From: Candidatus Margulisiibacteriota bacterium
GTDB taxonomy: Bacteria > Margulisbacteria > WOR-1 > O2-12-FULL-45-9
NCBI GenBank assembly: GCA_028714935.1
Contig: JAQTLJ010000046.1
Span: forward strand, 1 to 8,413
Direction: 5' to 3'
Length of the DNA stretch: 8,413 nt
Below, one piece after another: positions 1 through 5,617 of the stretch (positions within the stretch are counted from its first letter, which is position 1; the number at the start of each line of letters is the position of its first letter). The position numbers and the translations under genes are program-made. Below the pieces are notes generated by a model. It saw nothing but the letters and a program-made list of their open reading frames with translations. It was not told where the DNA came from and ran no database searches.

Positions 1-396
1 GGAAAGGTTGATCGCGATATAGTAGGGGATCTCGATGTTGAAAAGATTTTCCACTGTCTTGCGGGTCAGCTCAACGCCGCCATAGGCATAGGCATGATTG
101 ATCTTATCCAGGCCGCGGCCCGGGATGACCGCCAGCGTATCGCGCGGGATGGAGATAAGAAAAGCTTCTTTATTCTCCGGATCGGTGTGCAATAGCATGA
201 TCGTGTCGGAGCGGTGCCCGAAAGCGTTGTCCACTCCCAGGACCAAAATGTTGGTTTTTGACAAGAGGGGTGTGGTTGGCGACAGGGTAAAGAACACTTC
301 CATCAGGGCAAGCCGGGAGGCAACCGCGATCAAAAAACCGAAAGCGGCTGAAAAAACAACTAAAACAATAATTATCCCAACAAAAAACTTTTTCAT
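1..396 (-). CDS. LytR-CpsA-Psr (LCP) family protein, partial
   Basis: LCP proteins are membrane-anchored enzymes that move lipid-linked glycopolymers (teichoic acids, capsule, arabinogalactan) onto peptidoglycan, acting on the outer face of the membrane. The window holds the first 132 codons and the frame stays open to base 1, so the C-terminus is missing. Residues 1-3 are MKK and about 4-26 form one hydrophobic segment, which fits an N-terminal anchor with the domain outside. The LCP core follows: NILVLGVDN (49-57), HRSDTIML (61-68) and SIPRDT (82-87) carry the conserved Arg/Asp pairs that bind pyrophosphate and metal, and DKINHAYAYGG (97-107) is the next family block. The start ATG overlaps the yqeK stop as ATGA and has no good Shine-Dalgarno sequence, so translational coupling is likely. 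The family call is firm; the polymer transferred cannot be told. Confidence 0.9.
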   Translation of the reverse strand, partial: MKKFFVGIIIVLVVFSAAFGFLIAVASRLALMEVFFTLSPTTPLLSKTNILVLGVDNAFGHRSDTIMLLHTDPENKEAFLISIPRDTLAVIPGRGLDKINHAYAYGGVELTRKTVENLFNIEIPYYIAINLS

Positions 397-959
397 GATC
401 TTATTAAATAATAATTCCTGGTCTGAACCGTCAGCGGATGGATCGGGAGCCCCTTGGCCAGCAGATATTTCAGCATTTGGCCGGCCGATTCGGCAATTGC
501 CCGGTCAAGGTCCTTGACAGCTAATTGCCTGACCCTTTTCACCCCGGCAAAATCGCGCCCCTCCTCAATATGATCCGCCAGATAAATAATCTTTTCCAGT
601 TTTGACATCCCGGGAGAGCCCAGGGTGTGTTTTTTGATCGCCTCAAGGATCGCCTTGTCGCTGACCTGAAAGTCCTTTTTAGCGAGCAGGGCGCTCAGCT
701 CCGCGTGCAGCAGTTTCGGTTCGAATTCAGCGACCGGATCGATCGCCAGCCGGTACTTTTTTGCCTGCTCAAGCAATTCTTGCCGCGAATACTGCCTGGC
801 GTAATCATGCAGCAGCGCGGCCAGGCTTACCTTGCCGGCGGGAACATGGTGTTTCTCCGCCAGTTTTAACGCGCTTGCTTCAACCCTCAAGCTGTGCTCG
901 AATCGTTCAGGATCGAGAACCTGTTTCAGCTTAGCCAGAATGACAGCTCTTGCCAGCAC
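393..959 (-). CDS. yqeK: YqeK-family HD-domain hydrolase
   Basis: The YqeK family contains metal-dependent HD phosphohydrolases that cleave symmetric dinucleoside tetraphosphates such as Ap4A into two ADP, clearing a stress-linked alarmone. At 188 residues the length is typical. The metal ligands of an HD domain are in place: H22 in RFEHSLRVE, H51-D52 in LLHDYA, H85 in LLHAE, H111 in KKHTLG and D129 in YLADHIE. Family blocks beyond the plain HD fold are also present: RDFAGV (135-140) and a C-terminal LPIHPLT (171-177). The start is GTG at 959; GGGAG (complement of 965-969) lies 5 nt before it, inside the 3' end of the RRM gene, and only 2 bp separate the two genes. In many genomes yqeK follows nadD and precedes an LCP gene and rsfS. 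Here an RRM gene takes the upstream place and nadD is absent. Confidence 0.92.
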   Translation of the reverse strand: MLARAVILAKLKQVLDPERFEHSLRVEASALKLAEKHHVPAGKVSLAALLHDYARQYSRQELLEQAKKYRLAIDPVAEFEPKLLHAELSALLAKKDFQVSDKAILEAIKKHTLGSPGMSKLEKIIYLADHIEEGRDFAGVKRVRQLAVKDLDRAIAESAGQMLKYLLAKGLPIHPLTVQTRNYYLIRS

Positions 960-961
960 AG

Positions 962-1219
962 CTACTCCCTGGCGGTCTTGGGACGGGCCTCATTGACGGC
1001 CAGCGACCGCCCCTCCAGCTGGAAGCCGTTCATCTCTTTAATGACCTTAGGAGCATCGTTATCCTCGACCTCCACAAAACCAAAGCCTTTGGAGCGCCCG
1101 GTTTCACGGTCGGTGATGATCCGGACCGAAAGAATCGGCGCGTGGGCTTCAAACGCTTGACGGAGTCCCTCCTCCTTAGCGCTCCACGACAGGTTGCCCA
1201 CATATAAAGTCTTAACCAC
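962..1219 (-). CDS. Single-RRM RNA-binding protein
   Basis: This is a small cytosolic RNA-binding protein of 85 residues made almost entirely of one RNA recognition motif. RNP2 is LYVGNL (5-10) and RNP1 is KGFGFVEV (44-51), with aromatic residues at the RNA-stacking positions (Y6, F46, F48). The ITDRETGRSKG segment before RNP1 is typical of bacterial and cyanobacterial Rbp proteins. The glycine-rich tail found in many of these is absent; the protein ends in a short basic stretch (RPKTARE). The start is GTG at 1219, supported by a strong GGAGG (complement of 1226-1230) 6 nt upstream. It is the first gene of an RRM-yqeK-LCP operon. Its leader carries an intrinsic terminator, and cyanobacterial rbp genes are known for regulated 5' leaders, so autoregulation or cold response is a reasonable but unproven inference. 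Confidence 0.93.
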   Translation of the reverse strand: MVKTLYVGNLSWSAKEEGLRQAFEAHAPILSVRIITDRETGRSKGFGFVEVEDNDAPKVIKEMNGFQLEGRSLAVNEARPKTARE

Positions 1220-1225
1220 TGTTCA

Positions 1226-1230
1226 CCTCC
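1226..1230 (-). promoter_or_regulatory. Shine-Dalgarno sequence of the RRM gene
   Basis: On the minus strand this reads GGAGG, continuing as GGAGGTGA, the full anti-16S core. It lies 6 nt before the GTG start at 1219 and settles that start over any internal codon. It lies 11 nt beyond the T-tract of the leader terminator, so full-length transcript is needed to include it. Confidence 0.85.
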
Positions 1231-1241
1231 TGCTTTCGCAT

Positions 1242-1277
1242 AAAAAAACCAAGACCCTTAATAAAAGCGTCTTGGTT
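1242..1277 (-). terminator. Intrinsic terminator inside the RRM leader (candidate attenuator)
   Basis: Read on the minus strand, AACCAAGAC (complement of 1269-1277) pairs with GTCTTGGTT (complement of 1247-1255). One G-G mismatch follows, then three more pairs (CTT with AAG) close a 5-nt loop. The final stem bases run into seven T residues (1242-1248), the classic Rho-independent layout. No minus-strand gene lies immediately upstream, since the neighbour glmU points the other way. The terminator therefore does not end another gene; it sits between the RRM operon's own promoter and its Shine-Dalgarno sequence, as an attenuator or the end of a small RNA would. On the plus strand the same hairpin is followed only by a broken T run. 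Confidence 0.8.
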
Positions 1278-1341
1278 GTTTATTCTTTAATATTATGTAA
1301 GTAAAAGAAACGGTTTCAAAACAAAAAGACCTCACACGGAA

Positions 1342-1370
1342 TTGCCATTGTACCAGACTTGGCTTATAAT
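1342..1370 (+). promoter_or_regulatory. Sigma-70 type promoter of glmU
   Basis: TTGCCA (1342-1347) and a perfect TATAAT (1365-1370) are separated by the ideal 17 bp. The predicted start is about 1376-1378, leaving a leader of only about 32 nt before the glmU ATG at 1409. The elements interleave with those of the opposing promoter, so the two probably compete for polymerase. Confidence 0.78.
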
Positions 1371-1376
1371 TGTCAA
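1347..1376 (-). promoter_or_regulatory. Sigma-70 type promoter of the RRM-yqeK-LCP operon
   Basis: On the minus strand, a perfect TTGACA (complement of 1371-1376) and TACAAT (complement of 1347-1352) are separated by 18 bp. TG one base before the -10 makes it an extended -10 element (TGGTACAAT). Transcription should start near 1340. It lies almost entirely on top of the opposing glmU promoter. Confidence 0.78.
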
Positions 1377-1379
1377 GTC
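1356..1379. repeat. Inverted repeat GACTTG-N12-CAAGTC over the divergent promoters (candidate operator)
   Basis: GACTTG (1356-1361) and CAAGTC (1374-1379) are perfect inverted copies 12 bp apart. They flank the glmU -10 element, and the right arm contains part of the opposing -35. The total span of 24 bp is a common size for a dimeric repressor site. No cognate regulator is identifiable. Part of the symmetry may arise simply from the promoter elements themselves. Confidence 0.4.
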
Positions 1380-1400
1380 CTGTACCATGAAGGTACAGGA
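1378..1400 (+). promoter_or_regulatory. Perfect 5'-terminal hairpin covering the glmU Shine-Dalgarno sequence
   Basis: TCCTGTACC (1378-1386) and GGTACAGGA (1392-1400) are perfect complements around a 5-nt loop (ATGAA). The only plausible ribosome site for glmU, AGGA at 1397-1400, 8 nt before the ATG, lies in the 3' arm. Because transcription should start at about 1376-1378, the mRNA would begin with this stem. It could limit translation, protect the 5' end, or be a protein-binding palindrome in the DNA. The TGTACC half-site also occurs at 1349-1354, 32 bp upstream of the copy at 1381. Confidence 0.6.
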
Positions 1401-1408
1401 TAAACCCT

Positions 1409-2149
1409 ATGAATGACCTGGCGGTGATTGTGCTGGCGGCGGGGAAGGGGGTCCGGATGAGATCGGACCTGCCCAAGGTCTTTCACGAGATCCTGGGGGA
1501 GCCGATGCTAACCTACGTGCTGGAAACCGTCAAACAGCTCAACCCCCAGAGGACCTATCTGGTGGTCGGGCATAAGCGCGACCTGCTCATGGACTATTAT
1601 AAAGAGTGGCCGTTAAGCTTTGTTGCCCAGGATGAGCAGCTCGGGACGGGCCACGCGGTCATGCAGGTTAAGCCCTATCTTGATGATTTTACCGGCATGG
1701 TTTTGGTTTTGGCGGGAGACGTTCCGCTCCTGTCGGCCAAAACATTAAAACAGTTAATTGATTTTCATCTAAAGAACAGATCGGCCGCGACCGACCTGAC
1801 CGCGGTGCTGGCTGACGCCGCGAATTACGGCCGGATCGTCCGCCAAGCTAACGGCGAAATCTTGAAGATCGTAGAAAAGAAAGATGCCACGGCAGAAGAA
1901 TTAAAAATCAAGGAGATCAATACCGGGACTTTTTGTTTTGATAAGGAAGCGCTCTTTCTGGCGCTTAAGGAAGTTAAGCCGGAAAACGCCCAGAAAGAAT
2001 ATTATTTAACCGACACGATCGAGATCTTGAGAAAAAAAGGCCTCCCGGTCTATGCCTGTCGCGCGGAAGACCCCCTGGAAACTCTCGGCATCAATACCAA
2101 AGAAGAACTTGTAGCCGTCGAAAAGATCCTGCTGGGCCGCCAGGCTTAA
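1409..2149 (+). CDS. glmU: GlmU-type N-acetylglucosamine-1-phosphate uridylyltransferase, single domain
   Basis: The enzyme joins UTP and GlcNAc-1-phosphate into UDP-GlcNAc, the precursor of peptidoglycan and other envelope glycans, in the cytosol. At 246 residues it covers only the N-terminal nucleotidyltransferase domain; classical GlmU has about 450 and carries a left-handed beta-helix acetyltransferase that is absent here. Visible motifs are LAAGKGVRM (9-17) with LPK (21-23, catalytic-site lysine K23), QLGTGHA (77-83), LAGDVPL with metal ligand D104, NYGRI (139-143), VEKKDA (155-160), EINTG (169-173) and GINT with N229, matching the second metal ligand of E. coli GlmU. Position 15 is Val where GlmU usually has Thr or Ser. 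The ATG follows an AGGA at 8 nt that lies in a hairpin. The gap to the TPR gene is 57 bp without a clear terminator. A related sugar-1-phosphate specificity is possible. Confidence 0.85.
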   Translation: MNDLAVIVLAAGKGVRMRSDLPKVFHEILGEPMLTYVLETVKQLNPQRTYLVVGHKRDLLMDYYKEWPLSFVAQDEQLGTGHAVMQVKPYLDDFTGMVLVLAGDVPLLSAKTLKQLIDFHLKNRSAATDLTAVLADAANYGRIVRQANGEILKIVEKKDATAEELKIKEINTGTFCFDKEALFLALKEVKPENAQKEYYLTDTIEILRKKGLPVYACRAEDPLETLGINTKEELVAVEKILLGRQA

Positions 2150-2206
2150 ATATTCCCCTTTTTTAACTGAAATTCCTCCCGCCAGCTGTCGAAGGATTAG
2201 GGTACA

Positions 2207-5062
2207 ATGAATACACTACGGGTCTCCGCTAACGGCCTAAGCGGCCGCAATCTTTATGGTTTTTTGTACTCCCAGAGGGTAAGGGTCATCGGCCTTAATC
2301 CTGACCACCTGAGGGATGTCGCTTTTCGGCTTGACCAGCTGGGAGTGAAACTTGGCCAAAAAAGGAACGTAACAATGTTCTTCCCCCCTGATATCACCGG
2401 TCAGCAGATAAAAGAAGTTTTTGAGGCGGATGGATTGCCCGACGTAAAAATTGACGCTGCGGGCGACGTCATTATCAGCCTCCAAACGCTCAACGCTCTA
2501 GCCAGCCCGGTGATCGGCCGGCCGGAAACAACCGCCCGAGTACTACTGACCGCCGGGGCAAGAGCGGTCCTGGACCGGGCCTCCCTCATCGTTATCGGCG
2601 AGGACGCCAATCTTGAAATCTTTAGCTCTAGCGAAAAACTGGGCCAGCTGGCCAGCCAGGGGCCGTTAGTCCTGGGGACGACCTTTTCCCTCGAGAACCT
2701 GCCATCCGCAGTTGAAAAAATAAACGATCCTGCCGACATTAATTTTATTATCCGCCGGTTCAGGGATGAATTGCCAACGCTTGAGCCGCTGCTGAAACGG
2801 CTGGCAGAGTTGTGCCCTGATGGGATGTTGGACAGCACGGCCGCGGTGCTGGAGGAGCTGGCGTTTTCGTTGACGGAAAATGACTTGATTTTATTATTAA
2901 ACGAGCTTAAGGTCAGGGACAACCTCGAAGCTTTTGCCCACATTGAACAGCGTTTGGATGCGCCGGCCAAGAAGGTCGCCTTGTTTATTGCCAGGACCTA
3001 CGGCGAGCTCGGCTGCCGTCCGGACGGATTGAAAGTTCTGGGCCGGATCCCCCAGGAGAAGAAAGCGCCCCCGCCGGGCAAAGCGAAAAAGGCAAAAGCG
3101 GCGGATGAAGTTAAAAAATTGGCTGCTCAGCTTAAAAGGGCGGAGGCGCTGGAGAAGAAAGAGAGGGAGAAGCAAACAGAAGAAAGGCGGGCCCGGACAA
3201 TAGAAGCGTTTAATAAACTGCAAAAAGGCGAGCTCAGCGCGGCCGATTTTGTTTATAATTCTCCCGCGGATGTGCAGACTGTTTTGGCCGACTATGTCAC
3301 CAGGAACATCAGGGCCGAGATCTATAGCACTCTCCGCCGCTATGCCAGGGAGGGCAGCGCAGCGGAAGATAAAGCGCTTATCTGGCTGGGCCAGGCTTGC
3401 CAGTATCTGCTGGATCTGTTTATTTCTGAAGTCTATCTCAGAGTGGTTGACGCTAGACTGACTGCGGGCGGGTATGTCCGCAGCCAGCTGGGCCAGCTCT
3501 ATATGCCGTCCAGCGAAGAAAATGTCCTTGATGCCATTCTGTCCGATCTGACAAGTGACGATCTGCTGCCCGCGGCCGAGCTGCTGCCGAAGATCGAGAA
3601 GCGAGCCCTGAACAAGGACAGGCCGTACATGCCGGCCTTAAGGTTGTTTGATAAAATATTTCTGGTCCATTGCCACACTGCGCATGAAGCGGCGGAGAAA
3701 AAGGATTATGAGGCAAGCTGGCGCTCGCTGCAGCGGGCTGATGTGGTTTATCCCCAGAATAAAGGTCTGCACGAGGATATGGCTAATCTCCTTTTTGAAT
3801 GGGGCCGGCAGTTGTACAAAGAAAAAAATGCGCCGGCGGCCGTTGCCAAATTTGAGCAGGTGCTGGAATACAATCCAAACCATAAGCAGGCGCTGATTAT
3901 CCTGACGTACCAATACAGCACATCAAGAGATTACGCCAAAGTAATACCGCTGGCCGAGCGAGTACTGAAACAGGAGCCCGGCAATGTTGAGATCCTGAAC
4001 ATGCTCGGCTTTAATTATCTCCTCCGCTACCGCGACTCAAAAGATGCCGCCGATCTGGAGCTGGCGCGCGGCGCGCTGGAAAAATGCCGGCGGCTGGATC
4101 CCGCTTATCCGCGTTCGCTTTATAACCTGGCGCTGGTCTATGCTGAATTTGGCGATTTCGAGCGGGTCTTCAATTTGCTGGCTGCCTGGCTGGGCGAACA
4201 GCACGATCTGACGCCGGTTTTTGCCCTGTTCGACACGCTGTTCCAGTCTTATGAGCGGGAAAAGATCTCCGGCGATAAATTAAATACTCTGGTCGAAAAG
4301 ATCGAACTTGAGGGGCGGGGGAAAACGGAATTGGTCCAGATCGTTAATTTTGCCGGCGAGCTCTTTGAGTCCGGTTTCGCGGCCGCCTCGGAGGCGCTGG
4401 CCGGCAGATTAGGCGGAACGCTGGCCGCTTACGTCCGCGGGATCAGCTGCTATCGCGGCGGAGAATACGGCCAGGCGGTTGACCACCTCAAGAGCGTGAT
4501 CGAGGAAGAAGGCTATGAAGTTTTAAATAACTTCCTGGAAGAAACGGTGCCGATGGGCCTGGAGGCGGCCAACACTTACCTTGTTGCTCTCAAGATGACG
4601 GCGCCGGAGCTGGTGGCGGCGGAGGCTGAGCGGCTGACGGCCAAATATCCGTCGGCGGCGCTGTTTAATAATCTGGGCAATATATATGAAGATGAGGAGC
4701 CGCAGAAAGCGATCGAATATTTCCGGAAAGCCCGGCAGCTGCGCCCGCTCTTTATCCTGCCAATCCTCAATCTGCTTTCGACCTATCGGGGCCTGGGCGA
4801 TTGGACCGCTTACGGCCGGACGCTTGAGGAACTGGCGGACGGCGTTCATCAAGCGGCGGCTCAGGGCAAGCGGCGGCAGTTTGAATACAAGAACATGTAT
4901 CTCATGTTGCTGGAAGAAAAAAGTGAAGTCGGCGAGCAGCACGCCGCCCAGATTGACGCAATCCTGAAGTTCCTGGCGCGAAATTTTAAAGAGGCTTTTG
5001 CGGCGGCGGTCATCGAATATTGCCAGGATCATCCGTCGGCCGCCAGGCCGAGTTTAGAATAA
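2207..5062 (+). CDS. Large TPR-repeat protein of unknown function
   Basis: This is a 951-residue protein with no signal peptide or membrane segment, so probably cytosolic. Residues 1-170 alternate hydrophobic strands and helices and match no family I recognise. About 285-335 is a highly charged Lys/Glu/Ala-rich stretch beginning with KKAPPPGKAKK, probably a flexible linker leading into a coiled coil. About 495-660 holds TPR-like helix pairs with consensus-like phrases: AVAKFEQVLEYNPNHKQAL (545-563), LAERVLKQEPGNVEILNML (582-600), ALEKCRRLDPAYPRSLYNLA (623-642). A further group near 815-880 includes LFNNLGNIYEDEEPQKAIEY (819-838). TPRs bind other proteins and scaffold complexes, so a partner is expected but not identifiable. 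ATG 2207 is preceded by AAGGA (2192-2196) at 10 nt. It may share the glmU transcript. The coding call is strong; the role is unknown. Confidence 0.85.
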   Translation: MNTLRVSANGLSGRNLYGFLYSQRVRVIGLNPDHLRDVAFRLDQLGVKLGQKRNVTMFFPPDITGQQIKEVFEADGLPDVKIDAAGDVIISLQTLNALASPVIGRPETTARVLLTAGARAVLDRASLIVIGEDANLEIFSSSEKLGQLASQGPLVLGTTFSLENLPSAVEKINDPADINFIIRRFRDELPTLEPLLKRLAELCPDGMLDSTAAVLEELAFSLTENDLILLLNELKVRDNLEAFAHIEQRLDAPAKKVALFIARTYGELGCRPDGLKVLGRIPQEKKAPPPGKAKKAKAADEVKKLAAQLKRAEALEKKEREKQTEERRARTIEAFNKLQKGELSAADFVYNSPADVQTVLADYVTRNIRAEIYSTLRRYAREGSAAEDKALIWLGQACQYLLDLFISEVYLRVVDARLTAGGYVRSQLGQLYMPSSEENVLDAILSDLTSDDLLPAAELLPKIEKRALNKDRPYMPALRLFDKIFLVHCHTAHEAAEKKDYEASWRSLQRADVVYPQNKGLHEDMANLLFEWGRQLYKEKNAPAAVAKFEQVLEYNPNHKQALIILTYQYSTSRDYAKVIPLAERVLKQEPGNVEILNMLGFNYLLRYRDSKDAADLELARGALEKCRRLDPAYPRSLYNLALVYAEFGDFERVFNLLAAWLGEQHDLTPVFALFDTLFQSYEREKISGDKLNTLVEKIELEGRGKTELVQIVNFAGELFESGFAAASEALAGRLGGTLAAYVRGISCYRGGEYGQAVDHLKSVIEEEGYEVLNNFLEETVPMGLEAANTYLVALKMTAPELVAAEAERLTAKYPSAALFNNLGNIYEDEEPQKAIEYFRKARQLRPLFILPILNLLSTYRGLGDWTAYGRTLEELADGVHQAAAQGKRRQFEYKNMYLMLLEEKSEVGEQHAAQIDAILKFLARNFKEAFAAAVIEYCQDHPSAARPSLE

Positions 5063-5129
5063 AATGAAATTTTTTAGATATGTGTCGGATATATCTTAGG
5101 TCGCGGTCGATTGATAAGGAAACGCAATT

Positions 5130-5564
5130 ATGACAGCAAGAACTGAATTACTGGGACCAAGGGCAAGAGCCTCCATCCAATTAACCAAAAGCAAATACGA
5201 CCGCCGAGATATTAAGGCTGCCCTGGCGCTGCGGGGTTTTGAGGTGCCGACTTTGGGCTGGACGGTCAGCATTCTCAAGAATCTGTCAGTTGAACAGTAT
5301 GACCAGCTGCTGGTGCTCCTTGATCGGGTCCGCGGCTACGTAAGGAACGCGCTGAAAGTAAAAGACAATGTCATCCTGCCTTTGACCCTGCCCTGGGCCA
5401 ATAATTTTAAATTGGTGAACCTCCAGGAAGTACTTGACAGCCCGGAAGTGATGGAGGCGATCTTTGACCGCTGCATCAAAAGCACCGGTTGGAGGGCGCC
5501 TTGTGTTAACCTGGAAATTCTCCCCTGGATCTATCAGAACTATACCGTCAAAACGAACTGCTGA
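5130..5564 (+). CDS. Hypothetical protein, 144 residues
   Basis: I do not recognise this family. The protein is soluble in appearance, with no signal peptide or membrane span, a basic N-terminal third (RARASIQLTKSKYDRR, 11-26) and two cysteines in the C-terminal third plus one as the last residue. ATG 5130 has a good AAGGA (5116-5120) 9 nt upstream, and an in-frame TAA at 5115-5117 rules out a longer form. The segment GFEVP...SVEQYDQLLVLLDRVR (36-68), followed by VNLQEVLDS (96-104), weakly resembles GVEPG...PEDQYQALYKRLHSLK (34-64) and VNHEDLSDG (83-91) of the next protein. The two may share a small helical domain. The 67-bp gap upstream has no terminator, so cotranscription with the TPR gene is possible. 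Confidence 0.75.
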   Translation: MTARTELLGPRARASIQLTKSKYDRRDIKAALALRGFEVPTLGWTVSILKNLSVEQYDQLLVLLDRVRGYVRNALKVKDNVILPLTLPWANNFKLVNLQEVLDSPEVMEAIFDRCIKSTGWRAPCVNLEILPWIYQNYTVKTNC

Positions 5565-5617
5565 TTTTCTCATAAAACCTGAAATTTTCTTCTTTAGTAC
5601 GCGATAAATCATATATC

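Larger units (their letters stand above)
1220..1340 (-). ncRNA. 5' leader of the RRM operon, or a small RNA of about 100 nt ending at the terminator
   Basis: The predicted start point (about 1340, 7 nt after the minus-strand -10) gives a leader of about 121 nt; premature termination would give an RNA of about 99 nt. The leader is U-rich. GUCUU and GUUU near its 5' end (complement of 1326-1330 and 1319-1322) can pair with AAGAC and AAAC (complement of 1269-1273 and 1278-1281). That pairing would take up the 5' arm of the terminator and so form an antiterminator. The leader does not resemble any riboswitch class I can name. No leader peptide with its own ribosome site is apparent. The boundaries are predictions. 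Confidence 0.5.

Noticed and set aside
98..517. Plus-strand open frame of 139 codons
   Set aside because: It lies antisense to the clear LCP gene and the 3' end of yqeK, both of which carry family motifs; its own translation has no recognisable domain.
1212..1241. Nine-codon minus-strand frame (MRKQEVNSG) overlapping the RRM start
   Set aside because: No ribosome site of its own; it merely spans the RRM Shine-Dalgarno sequence.
1378..1400. LexA-like box in the glmU upstream palindrome (CTGT...ACAG)
   Set aside because: The spacing between CTGT and ACAG is 11 bp rather than the 8 bp of the E. coli LexA site, and the core does not match the Gram-positive SOS box.
1387..1416. Nine-codon upstream frame (MKVQDKPYE) starting in the glmU hairpin loop and overlapping the glmU start
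   Set aside because: No ribosome site, and its start codon lies about 10 nt from the predicted transcript start; most likely chance.
2131..2165. Possible terminator after glmU
   Set aside because: Only a 4-bp stem (CTGG/CCAG) can be drawn, and the T-run is separated from it by more than 10 nt.
2401..2970. Minus-strand open frame of 189 codons inside the TPR gene
   Set aside because: Serine/arginine-rich composition without motifs, typical of an antisense shadow of a real coding sequence.
4523..5032. Minus-strand open frame of 169 codons inside the TPR gene
   Set aside because: Antisense to the TPR repeat region, arginine-rich and without a ribosome site.
5075..5096. AGATAT/ATATCT inverted repeat upstream of the 144-residue gene
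   Set aside because: Only 6 bp of AT-rich symmetry with no T-run and no convincing promoter around it.
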